Below are positions 8,440 to 17,267 of a stretch of DNA of 64,000 nt, piece after piece. The translations under genes and the position numbers were made by a program. How positions within the stretch are numbered: the first letter of the stretch is position 1; each line of letters starts with the position of its first letter. Source of the DNA: Cyclobacteriaceae bacterium (GTDB lineage Bacteria; Bacteroidota; Bacteroidia; Cytophagales; Cyclobacteriaceae); contig JANQKF010000015.1 of NCBI GenBank assembly GCA_028281285.1, positions 62,001-126,000 of the forward strand. Reading direction: 5' to 3'. A model generated the notes under the pieces. That model was not told the origin of the DNA. It saw only the letters and a program-made list of their open reading frames with translations, and made no database searches.

Positions 8440-11043
8440 TTATTCGTACCTAAGATTGTCCACCGGATTCTTGGAAGTCGACCTGGTTACCTGACCGCTT
8501 ACTACAATCAGGATGATCGACATCATGATACCTAGTGCAAGCAAAAAGCTAAGCCCAGTGAGTTCCACATGATATGCAAAACCTCCCAACCAATCGGAAA
8601 GACCCCAATATGCCACTGGAACAGCGATAACCACTGCAATCAGGCTGATCAATACCATTTTACCAAGAAACAACTGAAGGACGTTTTTAAGATTGGCTCC
8701 AAGCACCTTTCGGATACTGATTTCTTTCGCTCTTTTATTGATTAAAAATGCCATTAATCCAAAGAGCCCGGAAAACGCCAATGTCAGTCCAAGCAAGGTA
8801 GCGGCATCCATTATTCCTCCAAAACGCCTCTCTTCCTCAAAGTATTCTTTGAATCTGGAGTCAAGAAATTGAAATTGAAACGGACGGTCGGGTATCATAG
8901 CATTCCACTCTTTCTCAATAAAATCAATAGTCTCGGCAAAATCTTTAGTCGCCAGTTTAATAGATACAATCCGATATCGGCTATCAATATGAAAAGCCAT
9001 AGGACCTATGGGCATCTTCGTAGATTCGAAATGGAAGTCCTTCAAGACTCCTACAACTTGACCTTTCTTGCTCCAAAGCTCCAGGTCTTTACCAATTGGA
9101 TCATCCCATCCAATCTGCTTAGCAGCCGTTTCATTTATCAGGTAGCCTGCATTCTTGTCAGTAGAAAGCTCAAAATCCAACGCCCTACCATCTACCAATT
9201 CAAATCCAAACAGGTCCATGTAGTCTTCATCGTGCATGATATGTCGGATCTCAAATTCTCTTGTACCATTGTCAACCTTGGCCGTGCTGCCATAACCCGC
9301 ATTTCCCGGAATCCCCGAGGCAAAGGAAACATATTCGATACTGGGATTCTTCTTGAGCTCATTTTTGAAAGCTTCTGCTTTTGACCAGAATGCCCGATCA
9401 GCAAAATTGAAGTAGATCACTTGCTCCTTATCAAACCCAAGTGGTTTGTTGCTCAGAAAGTCAATTTGTTGATTAACAACCAAGGTGGCTGTGATCATGG
9501 AAAATGCTGCAGCAAACTGAATCACGAGGAGTACATTTCTGAAACCTCCTCGCTTCATTGAAACAGCGCCCTTTTGAAGGGCTTTGATTGGTCTGATCTT
9601 AGACAGAACCAATGCCGGATAAATTCCGGAAAGCAGACCGATGAAAAGTCCGGTTCCAACCACTAGTGCTCCGAATCGAGGGTTTATAAGGTCATCAAAA
9701 ACAAGCGATTTCCCTGTGAGCACATTAAAGGGTTCCAGTAGTAGAACCAGGAACACTACAGAGATCAATAGTGAAACCACTGCAGTGGTCATCGTCTCTA
9801 CAAGGAATTGTGACCTGAGATTTTTTCTCGATGACCCCACTACTTTCCTTACCCCCACTTCCTTTAGCCGATCCGTCATTCTGGCTGTAGTGAGGTTCAC
9901 ATAGTTAAATGCGGCAATGAGCAGAATAAAAACCCCAATCAACGGAATAACATAGCTATACCGCTTGTTGCTATTTGTTCCTCTTAAATCCGGGGTAATG
10001 TGCGGCTCAAAGTGAAGCGTCTGTATTGGCTGCATTGACATCACGTATTCCTCATCATCATCTAAATCCTCCAGCATAAAACTGTTAACGATGTCCGGAA
10101 ATTTTGACTCGGAAACGGAAGCTTCTGTCCCTTCAATAAGCTTGACAAAAGTTCCGGTGGTAGAACTTCCCCAATCATTCAGCCAATCATCATAATAGAA
10201 CAGTTTGGGGGTCGTATTGGAAATAAGGAAATTGAATTGGATCGAACTGTTGCTTGGAGGATCTTGAATAACTCCGGTCACCTGCAGTTCTGCCAGGTTT
10301 TCATAATTAATCACCTCTCCAATTGCATCCGTATCACCAAAGTACTTCTTTGCCATTGATTGCGTAAGAATAACCTGATTCGGTTCACTCAAGGCGTTTT
10401 TTTCATCACCCATCAGCAATGAAAACGAGAACACATCAAAGAGCCCGGCATCGGCCAGAAAAACACCGGTTTCGAAATACTCCTTGCTATCAACTCTGAA
10501 CAGGTTATCAGGGAAACGCGTTCTTGTAAGTTTAGCAGAGGCCACCACTTCCGGAAAAGTGTTTTTCAGATAATCGGCCACAGGAGCAGGTACTGCTTGC
10601 CTGTAAAAGTTGGCTTCCGGATTAAAACTTATGGCATTCACCTGGTAGATGTCATCTGCCCCCTCATGAAAAGAGTCATAGCTCAGTTCATGAGTAACAT
10701 AGAGAAAGAGAAAAAGACTCGCAGTTATCCCTAGAGATAACCCAACGATATTAGTCAGGGCATAGGCCTTTTGACGCTTCATTAAGCGCAGCGCGATTTT
10801 GAAATGGTTTTTCCACATGGTTGAAGATTTTTGAGTATTTCGATTCCTTTTTTTAATCATTATTGGCTGACAAAACCGGAGCACATTCCAGAAATAAAAA
10901 AGGTTGGCCTTCCAGGTTTTGCGAGTAGCCAAATGTCTTGAATAGAGTTCAAGTAAATCCCCTTCAATAGCATCAACCAGATCCTCCCGACAATACCATC
11001 GGAAGAAGCGGATCAATGCTTTAGGAGGATTCCGTCTATTCAT
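8440..11043 (-). CDS. Orphan FtsX/MacB-type permease with prefix domain (cassette 2, third gene)
   Basis: An 867-residue protein. The prefix domain (ALIRFFRWYCREDLVDAIEGD, about 7-45) is followed by TM1 near 105 and a MacB-like periplasmic domain. The first FtsX block (with RLKEVGVRKVVGSS) is followed by a fifth helix, a second periplasmic domain, and the last FtsX block (RAKEISIRKVLGAN). The C-terminus is SKNPVDNLRYE. The start at 11043 is chosen because the prefix begins there; it gives an 8-base overlap (ATGAATAG) with the preceding gene. The EVGVRK coupling motifs are intact, implying an ABC ATPase partner, yet none is adjacent. Function unknown. Confidence 0.88.
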   Translation of the reverse strand: MNRRNPPKALIRFFRWYCREDLVDAIEGDLLELYSRHLATRKTWKANLFYFWNVLRFCQPIMIKKRNRNTQKSSTMWKNHFKIALRLMKRQKAYALTNIVGLSLGITASLFLFLYVTHELSYDSFHEGADDIYQVNAISFNPEANFYRQAVPAPVADYLKNTFPEVVASAKLTRTRFPDNLFRVDSKEYFETGVFLADAGLFDVFSFSLLMGDEKNALSEPNQVILTQSMAKKYFGDTDAIGEVINYENLAELQVTGVIQDPPSNSSIQFNFLISNTTPKLFYYDDWLNDWGSSTTGTFVKLIEGTEASVSESKFPDIVNSFMLEDLDDDEEYVMSMQPIQTLHFEPHITPDLRGTNSNKRYSYVIPLIGVFILLIAAFNYVNLTTARMTDRLKEVGVRKVVGSSRKNLRSQFLVETMTTAVVSLLISVVFLVLLLEPFNVLTGKSLVFDDLINPRFGALVVGTGLFIGLLSGIYPALVLSKIRPIKALQKGAVSMKRGGFRNVLLVIQFAAAFSMITATLVVNQQIDFLSNKPLGFDKEQVIYFNFADRAFWSKAEAFKNELKKNPSIEYVSFASGIPGNAGYGSTAKVDNGTREFEIRHIMHDEDYMDLFGFELVDGRALDFELSTDKNAGYLINETAAKQIGWDDPIGKDLELWSKKGQVVGVLKDFHFESTKMPIGPMAFHIDSRYRIVSIKLATKDFAETIDFIEKEWNAMIPDRPFQFQFLDSRFKEYFEEERRFGGIMDAATLLGLTLAFSGLFGLMAFLINKRAKEISIRKVLGANLKNVLQLFLGKMVLISLIAVVIAVPVAYWGLSDWLGGFAYHVELTGLSFLLALGIMMSIILIVVSGQVTRSTSKNPVDNLRYE

Positions 11044-13687
11044 AACGTAGCGTTTTGACCGGATTGATGGTTGCTGCTTTCGAAGACTGTGTTCCAATGG
11101 CGACTATTGCCACAACTATGGAGGTCAGTGCGGCCATCAGGAAGATCCCTATGCCAATCGGTATTCGATAGGCAAAGTTCTGAAGCCATTGATCGAATAG
11201 GTAATATCCAATTGGTATGGATGCCACCAATGAGATTCCGATCAACACAAAGAATCGTTTGCTCACCAACAAGACAATAGCTCTGACACTGGCCCCGACA
11301 ACTTTTCGAATACCAATCTCTTTTGTTCGCTCCTGCACACTAAATGAAGCCAATCCGTAAAGCCCAAGACAGGCGATGAATATGGCCAGAACAGCGAAGT
11401 AGAGTATGGACTCTGAGAGTCTTTCTTCCTTCACATATTGCGATTGAATCGTCTCATCAAGAAAGCTGTATTCAAACGGCCAATCGGGAATTACTTTCTC
11501 CCAGGATTCTTCCATAGCCTGAAGCGTATTGCTAATATCTCCGGAATTAGTGAGTCGGATACTGATTTCACTTCCCTGGCTATCCGAAGTCCTTCGGAAA
11601 ACACTAGGCAATACCGGATCATAAAGACTTCTGAAATTGGCATCCGCGATTACACCGATCACTCGTATTGTCTCCGGATTTGTGGCTCCTCCCGGTAGAA
11701 AAGACAATTCTTGGTTAACACTTGATTCTTTATCCCAACCCAATGCCTTGGCCGCAGATTCGTTGATCAAAATCCCGTTGGCCATATCAGTCTGACTCGT
11801 TTCGTCAAAATCCCGACCTGCCACGACTTTCAGGTCAAACATGCTCAGAAAATCAGAACCCACCCATTTGATTCCTAATGAGTATGACGATTCCGACTCA
11901 TCACCTACCTTTTTGAAGGTGTTGGTAAACGAGCTGGTACCCGCAATATATCCACGATTCAATGCCTGAATGCTAGGAAGAGCCTTCATGTCGTTGGAGA
12001 ATATGTCGAATTGCTCGTTTGTCATATTCCTACCGTGACGCAGAGTGATGACATTATCCTTCGCAAATCCTAAATCCTTATTCTTGATAAATTCGAGTTG
12101 ATTCTGGATCACCAGAATGCCTACAATTAAAAGGTTGGACACCATAAATTGGACCACAACCAAGGCACGGTTGAAGCGCCTCTTGGGTCGTGTCGAACTA
12201 ATTCTTGAGGACAATCCACTTTGAGCATTGATTCCAACGATATACGCTATCGGTCTAAGGCTAGCCAAAATTGCAATTGCTATAACCAATAGTACCATCC
12301 ACATTAGAAAGGTTACATTATTGGAACCTATCTGAATTGCCTTGCCTGTAAACTGATTGAAGTAAGGCAGGGTAAGTGCCACAAGAACTCCTCCCAAAAT
12401 GGTCGCAATGCCTACAATCGCGAGCGACTCTGCAAGAAACTGATGTATCAACTGTTTTTTTCGGGCGCCCATCACTTTACGCATACCCACTTCCTTGATG
12501 CGTTTGTTCATCTGGGCAGTGTTCAGGTTAATGAAGTTGATACAGGCAATGGCTAAAATCAACAGAGCGATTCCAGCAAAACTATAGACCTGGGTCATAT
12601 TTCCATTCGGTCTGGCTTCCGCATTCATATCCGATTTCAAGTGAATGTCATAAAGAGGAGTAGTGACAATGGAAAAACCGTCTTGATTCTCGGTGTTGAA
12701 ATGTTCTTCAGCAATTGCCTGGATTTTTTGTGTGAATTCAGTCTTGTCAGTATTGGGCAATAACTCCGCATAAACCCAGGAGGCCGCCCAGTTCCAGTCC
12801 TTTTCCAAATCATAGGTAAACTGTCCCCATCCCATCCAACGTTGACGCTGAAGCTCAATCGGAACCAGGATATCGAACATGATATGTGAATTATCCGGAA
12901 TGTCTTTCAATACCCCTCGTACAATTAAATCATCTTCGTTTTTATAGCGCATGATCTTGCCCATGGGGTTTTCGTTCCCGAAGTACTTGGTTGCTATCCT
13001 TTCGGTAAGCACAATACTTCTTGGGTCGTCCAATGCGGTATTCGGGTCACCCATCACCCATTCAAAATCGAAGACTTCGAAGGCACTGGACTCGGAAAAG
13101 TAGATGCCGGGTTCGGTGAATTTCTGTTCTCCATACTGAAGCAATGGTGTATCACCACCCCAGAAATAAAACCGTCCCACCTTTTTCACCTCAGGATAGT
13201 CCTCCATTAATTCATGCTTTACAGGAAAAGGCACTTTTGCCCCAAAACGGGTTGCATTCGGTGTTTCGAGACGATAACCAATACGCACAATGTTCTCGCC
13301 CTTGGTATGGAATTTATCATAAGACAGTTCATCGATCACGAAAAGTGACATGAGTAGAAAAGCGGATAGACCCATGGCTAAGCCCAGGATATTGATAAAG
13401 CCAAATGCGCTATACTTTCTGAGAAATCTGAAACCGATTTTGAGGTAGTGAAAAAACATGTGAATTGAATTTAGTTGTGGGTATTGTTCGTGTTGACGTT
13501 TAAAGGCAAAGGGCTGACAAAATCGCAGGATATTCCAAATGAATAAAAATCGCGCTCTGAATGGGCCATACCTTACCAACCTTCGCTGATAGAGCTCCAG
13601 CAAATCACCTTCAATAGCATCCACGAGGTCTTTTCGGCAATACCACCGAAAGAATTTCATGCTCCATTTTGGTGGAAGATTATTCAT
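11036..13687 (-). CDS. Orphan FtsX/MacB-type permease with prefix domain (cassette 2, second gene)
   Basis: 883 residues with the same architecture: prefix (WSMKFFRWYCRKDLVDAIEG), TM1, periplasmic domain, FtsX block with RIKEVGMRKVMGAR, helix 5, second periplasmic domain, FtsX block with RTKEIGIRKVVGAS, and the tail TINPVKTLRYE. It departs from its sisters after the third FtsX helix, where the usual SGxYPAxxLS segment reads ASLRPIAYIVG. Starts and stops overlap the flanking permeases by 8 bases on each side. This tight coupling suggests that the three proteins are made in similar amounts and may form hetero-oligomers (inference). Confidence 0.88.
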   Translation of the reverse strand: MNNLPPKWSMKFFRWYCRKDLVDAIEGDLLELYQRRLVRYGPFRARFLFIWNILRFCQPFAFKRQHEQYPQLNSIHMFFHYLKIGFRFLRKYSAFGFINILGLAMGLSAFLLMSLFVIDELSYDKFHTKGENIVRIGYRLETPNATRFGAKVPFPVKHELMEDYPEVKKVGRFYFWGGDTPLLQYGEQKFTEPGIYFSESSAFEVFDFEWVMGDPNTALDDPRSIVLTERIATKYFGNENPMGKIMRYKNEDDLIVRGVLKDIPDNSHIMFDILVPIELQRQRWMGWGQFTYDLEKDWNWAASWVYAELLPNTDKTEFTQKIQAIAEEHFNTENQDGFSIVTTPLYDIHLKSDMNAEARPNGNMTQVYSFAGIALLILAIACINFINLNTAQMNKRIKEVGMRKVMGARKKQLIHQFLAESLAIVGIATILGGVLVALTLPYFNQFTGKAIQIGSNNVTFLMWMVLLVIAIAILASLRPIAYIVGINAQSGLSSRISSTRPKRRFNRALVVVQFMVSNLLIVGILVIQNQLEFIKNKDLGFAKDNVITLRHGRNMTNEQFDIFSNDMKALPSIQALNRGYIAGTSSFTNTFKKVGDESESSYSLGIKWVGSDFLSMFDLKVVAGRDFDETSQTDMANGILINESAAKALGWDKESSVNQELSFLPGGATNPETIRVIGVIADANFRSLYDPVLPSVFRRTSDSQGSEISIRLTNSGDISNTLQAMEESWEKVIPDWPFEYSFLDETIQSQYVKEERLSESILYFAVLAIFIACLGLYGLASFSVQERTKEIGIRKVVGASVRAIVLLVSKRFFVLIGISLVASIPIGYYLFDQWLQNFAYRIPIGIGIFLMAALTSIVVAIVAIGTQSSKAATINPVKTLRYE

Positions 13688-16346
13688 GACGAAGGGTTTT
13701 GATTGGATTGGCGGTAGCCGCTTTCAAGGACTGACTGCTCACCGCAATAGCCGCGATAATCAACGAGATAAGCCCGGCAATGACAAAGAACAATGGGCTT
13801 AGTGTGATTCTAAACTCAAAGTCCATCAACCATTGACTGGCCAAAAGATAACCCAGTGGAATTGCCACGAAAAATGAAATCAGGATTAGCCCTAAATAAC
13901 TTTTCGAAACCAGAATAAGGATTGATCTGACAGAGGCGCCTAATACCTTCCTGACCCCTATCTCTTTTGTCTTTTGCTGCACGGTGAACGATGCCAACCC
14001 GAACAAACCAAGACAGGCTATAAAAATGGCCAGAAAGGTAAAATACTGAACTGTTTGACTTAGGCGCGCTTCTTTTGCGTATTGGGCTTCCAACTCCTGA
14101 TCCAGAAAGTTGTATTCAAATGGCCAGGTTGGAGCCATTTCATCCCAAACGGCATTAATATCATCCAAGGCCGTTCTCAACTCCTCGCTCGTTTGCACAT
14201 TGAGCTTTATCGAGATACTACCCCATTGGCTAATCTTAAATACACTAGGTTTGATAGGCTCATAAAGCGATTCAAAATTGGCGTCCTTGAGAATTCCGAT
14301 GATCTTACCTTCAAATCGGGTTTGATTGTCCGAGCCCCCTATCCAACTGAATTGCTTGCCTAGTGCTTCTTCGTTGGTCCATCCAAATTGCCTTACTGCC
14401 GCTTCATTTAACAGTAGTGCACTTGCCGAATCAGAAAGCACTTCCTTGGAGAAAAATCGTCCTTCCGCAACTTCCAGGTCAAACATCTTGGCAAAGTCAT
14501 AGCTCACATACTTGATCCCCATTGATTTTCCGGCCTCAGCTTGCTGTCCATTGACCCTGAAAGTCTGTGTAAAGGCTCTTTTGCCAGCCACATAACCAAG
14601 ATTAGCCGCTTCAACTGAAGGGATCGTTGCAATCCTTGACTTGAACAGATCAAACTGATCGTCAATTTTGGTTCCGTGCTTGAGAACCAGAATCTGATCT
14701 TTATCAAAGCCAAGATCCTTGTTTTTCAGAAAATTCAACTGGGCCTGAACTACCAGAATCCCAATGATCAAAAGGTTTGACACAATGAACTGACCCCCTA
14801 CTAAAAATCTTCTTATTCTAACATTTCCACGGCCATTTCCCAAGTTGCCTTTCAATGTCTTCGAAGGCTGAAATCGACTCAAATAGAATGCAGGATAAAG
14901 GCCTGAAAGCAACCCGATCAGTGTAGCTCCAATCAAAATAGAAGGAACAATAAACACCTGATCCAAATAGGGAATGGCAAGCTGCTTATCCATGAATCGA
15001 TTGAAAAAGGGCAGAATCAGTTCTACCAAGAGCACCCCAAGTCCAGTGGCCAAAAATGAAATTAACATGGCCTCGGAAATAAACTGGGTAACCAATTGGG
15101 GTTTCAAGGCACCCATCACTTTTCTGAGTCCAACCTCTTTGGCGCGTTGCGCAGATCGTGCTGTACTTAGATTAATGAAGTTGATGCAAGCGATCACCAG
15201 GATCAGTAAGGCAATTACGCCAAACCCAATTACCTGCCCCATATTCCCATTGGGCTCCAACTCACCGACCATTTTGGAGTGCAGATGAATATCAGATACA
15301 GGAAATCCTGAAAACTTATAGTCGGTATTCTTATCTCTCCCGAAAAAGTCCTTTCCCTCATCCTGGAATTTCGCATTGAAGGTCTCAATGGACGCTCCTT
15401 CTTTTAGCAAAACATAAGTCACCGCACCCGACCAGTTCCAGTCTTGCTCAAAGTCATAAGTATTGTTCCCGTTACCTCTCATCCATCGCTGACGCTGCAA
15501 TTCGAGCGGCACCAGCATGTCGAATTGAAGATGGGAATTGTCGGGAACCGGAGCCAGAATTCCTGTGACCTGAAGCTTATCCCCGTTTTTGTACTCTACT
15601 ATTTTGCCCATCGGGCTTTCATGACCAAAGTACTTGGTGGCCGCAGCCCGAGTCATGACAATACTGTTTACATCGGTAAGTGCAGTTTTGGGATTCCCCT
15701 CTTCCAGCTCGAAATCAAAGACTTCAAAGACCTCCGGATCGACAAACAAAATGTCCTCTTCGGTAAAATTCTTATCACCATGCCGCACTGTAGTTACATC
15801 CAAGGTGTTGCGATAAAACCTCACCAGATTTTCTACTTCAGGGTACTCAGAAAGTAGAATTGGTTTTAGTGGATAAGGCACTTTGGCGATTTGTCGAGGC
15901 CCTTCTCCTGCCTGATAGTCATAACTCAACCGATATAGGCGATCTACTTTGGAATGGAACTTATCATAGGACAGTTCATGGATGACAAAGGTGGTCATCA
16001 GAATAAAGGCGGAGATGCCAATGGCCAAACCAAATACATTGATGGCCGTGAATCCTTTGCTTTTCAGCAGACTTCGATAAGCGATTTTCAGGTAGTTCGA
16101 GAACATATCAATGGTATTTAAACGGTGATGAAATTCAGATTTCTTTTTGAGTGCGAAGGGTTGGAAAAATCGCAGCACATTAAATACAAATAGCAAATTC
16201 GCCTTTCTGCGACTCATGGTTTGAAGTCGCCTCTGGTAGAGCTCAAGCATATCTCCTTCCAGGGCATCAGCCAATTCTTCCCGACAAAACCATCGGAAAA
16301 ACCGCAATGCCCATCGAGGTGGTCGATCTAGCTGTTTCCCTGCCAT
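13680..16346 (-). CDS. Orphan FtsX/MacB-type permease with prefix domain (cassette 2, first gene)
   Basis: 888 residues from the preferred ATG at 16346; an in-frame ATG at 16370 is also possible. The prefix (WALRFFRWFCREELADALEG) is followed by TM1, a periplasmic domain, FtsX block 1 (RAKEVGLRKVMGAL; LSGLYPAFYLSRF), the second periplasmic domain, FtsX block 2 (KTKEIGVRKVLGAS) and the tail TANPIKTLRHE. It is the closest sister of the 11036-13687 gene. The start overlaps the PadR gene by 19 bases and the end overlaps the next permease by 8, giving a four-gene coupled operon. Confidence 0.88.
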   Translation of the reverse strand: MAGKQLDRPPRWALRFFRWFCREELADALEGDMLELYQRRLQTMSRRKANLLFVFNVLRFFQPFALKKKSEFHHRLNTIDMFSNYLKIAYRSLLKSKGFTAINVFGLAIGISAFILMTTFVIHELSYDKFHSKVDRLYRLSYDYQAGEGPRQIAKVPYPLKPILLSEYPEVENLVRFYRNTLDVTTVRHGDKNFTEEDILFVDPEVFEVFDFELEEGNPKTALTDVNSIVMTRAAATKYFGHESPMGKIVEYKNGDKLQVTGILAPVPDNSHLQFDMLVPLELQRQRWMRGNGNNTYDFEQDWNWSGAVTYVLLKEGASIETFNAKFQDEGKDFFGRDKNTDYKFSGFPVSDIHLHSKMVGELEPNGNMGQVIGFGVIALLILVIACINFINLSTARSAQRAKEVGLRKVMGALKPQLVTQFISEAMLISFLATGLGVLLVELILPFFNRFMDKQLAIPYLDQVFIVPSILIGATLIGLLSGLYPAFYLSRFQPSKTLKGNLGNGRGNVRIRRFLVGGQFIVSNLLIIGILVVQAQLNFLKNKDLGFDKDQILVLKHGTKIDDQFDLFKSRIATIPSVEAANLGYVAGKRAFTQTFRVNGQQAEAGKSMGIKYVSYDFAKMFDLEVAEGRFFSKEVLSDSASALLLNEAAVRQFGWTNEEALGKQFSWIGGSDNQTRFEGKIIGILKDANFESLYEPIKPSVFKISQWGSISIKLNVQTSEELRTALDDINAVWDEMAPTWPFEYNFLDQELEAQYAKEARLSQTVQYFTFLAIFIACLGLFGLASFTVQQKTKEIGVRKVLGASVRSILILVSKSYLGLILISFFVAIPLGYLLASQWLMDFEFRITLSPLFFVIAGLISLIIAAIAVSSQSLKAATANPIKTLRHE

Positions 16347-16663
16347 ACCACTTTTGGGACTGCATTCCACATGTTGTTGCGAAGCTCTTTGGCTTGATTG
16401 ACCTGCTTCTTGCCTGAAGCGGTCAATTGATAGAGTCGTTTCTTCCTTCCTCCCCTTTCTTCCGTAGCACCACCCATATAGGATTTGAGAAATCCTTTGT
16501 CTTCCAATCGCACCAGGGCTTTGTGCACCGAACTGATGGTGACATTTCTGCCTGTTTGCTTTTCCAATTCATCAGTTATGGCCAGACCGTAGGCATCGTC
16601 ATATAAAATACCGACAGTCAAGAGAACGAGTTCTTCAAACTCGCCTAGATAAGTTCCTTTCAT
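16328..16663 (-). CDS. PadR family transcriptional regulator (cassette 2)
   Basis: 111 residues starting MKGTYLGEFEELVLLTVG. The winged-helix signature is NVTISSVHKALVRLEDKGFL, with the basic wing GGATEERGGRRKRLY. The longer reading from 16696 adds an unlikely leader, while 16663 matches the start of the other PadR proteins here (MKGTYLGEFEE in cassette 4). It is the first gene of the three-permease operon and is presumably its repressor. The upstream region carries a 16-base direct repeat that may be its operator. Confidence 0.9.
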   Translation of the reverse strand: MKGTYLGEFEELVLLTVGILYDDAYGLAITDELEKQTGRNVTISSVHKALVRLEDKGFLKSYMGGATEERGGRKKRLYQLTASGKKQVNQAKELRNNMWNAVPKVVWQGNS

Positions 16664-16676
16664 AGATGTATTAGTT

Positions 16677-16757
16677 TCACCTTTGTCTACTAACATACCG
16701 AGAAGTTTTCAAAAGGTTGCACGAAACGGGAAATATTTCTTTCGCCTTTGTCTAGTA
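16677..16757. promoter_or_regulatory. Direct repeats upstream of PadR 2
   Basis: TCACCTTTGTCTACTA (16677-16692) and TCGCCTTTGTCTAGTA (16742-16757) match at 14 of 16 positions and lie 65 bp apart, just upstream of the PadR start. The distal copy continues into a small palindrome (TCTAGTAGA). By analogy with cassette 1 these are candidate PadR sites; binding is inferred. Confidence 0.45.
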
Positions 16758-16769
16758 GAAGAGTATAGT

Positions 16770-17228
16770 CATTCTGAATTTATTTCAGAATCTAATAAGA
16801 CAGATCCTGAAACAAGTTCAGGATGACGTTTTACAATTCGTCATTCTGAGGTTCATAAACGAACCGAAAGAATCTCACTTGCTAATTCGAGACTCTTTCG
16901 GTTTCTCATCCTTCGAAACACTCAGAGTGACGGTCAACAACAAGAAGACATATTGAAAACGTCATTCAGAGGGAGGCACGACCGAAGAATATCGTTCAAC
17001 GATTAGGAAATTCTTCGCTCCGCTCAAGATTACAGTCAACAGCAAGGAAACCTTATAATGAATTTATTGATCCGTTGTGTTCTTGGTTTAGACTTTCTTT
17101 GCTTGCTCAAAGAAAAGGCAGCAACATCAAAACAGTCGGAGTAATACCGCTCACAAAGGAGATATTTCAGCCGACTGTCACGCTGATGTTGGATCTCAGC
17201 CCTCCATTTTCATGAATAAAAATCAAAA
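16770..17228. repeat. Intergenic region with BIME-like foldback repeats
   Basis: This is gene-free DNA between two permease cassettes. It holds a hairpin at 16771-16791 (ATTCTGAA / TTCAGAAT) and another at about 16805-16825 (CCTGAA / TTCAGG). A larger nested foldback follows: 16839-16850 pairs with 16921-16932, and 16861-16876 pairs with 16889-16905. More fragments of the same 'GTCATTCTGAG...GAAGAATCT' kind follow at 16960-17035. Such intergenic repeats are common in Bacteroidota chromosomes. From about 17040 to 17160 I see no gene or clear structure. Confidence 0.65.
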
Positions 17229-17258
17229 ACGTCATTCCCGTCTTCACGGGAATGACGT
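17229..17258 (-). terminator. Strong hairpin after cassette 3
   Basis: A perfect 13-bp stem (ACGTCATTCCCGT / ACGGGAATGACGT) with a CTTC loop sits 9 bp past the stop of the last permease. The minus-strand 3' flank is T-rich (TTTTTGATT), consistent with a terminator. The same core also resembles a widespread intergenic repeat. Confidence 0.65.
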
Positions 17259-17267
17259 AAAGAGATT

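Noticed and set aside
8869-9384. A 171-residue plus-strand frame within a permease gene
   Set aside because: It is an antisense shadow of the permease, whose full domain order is clear on the minus strand.
16770-17258. Possible CRISPR array
   Set aside because: The repeats are inverted and of varying length, with no regular spacers and no cas genes.
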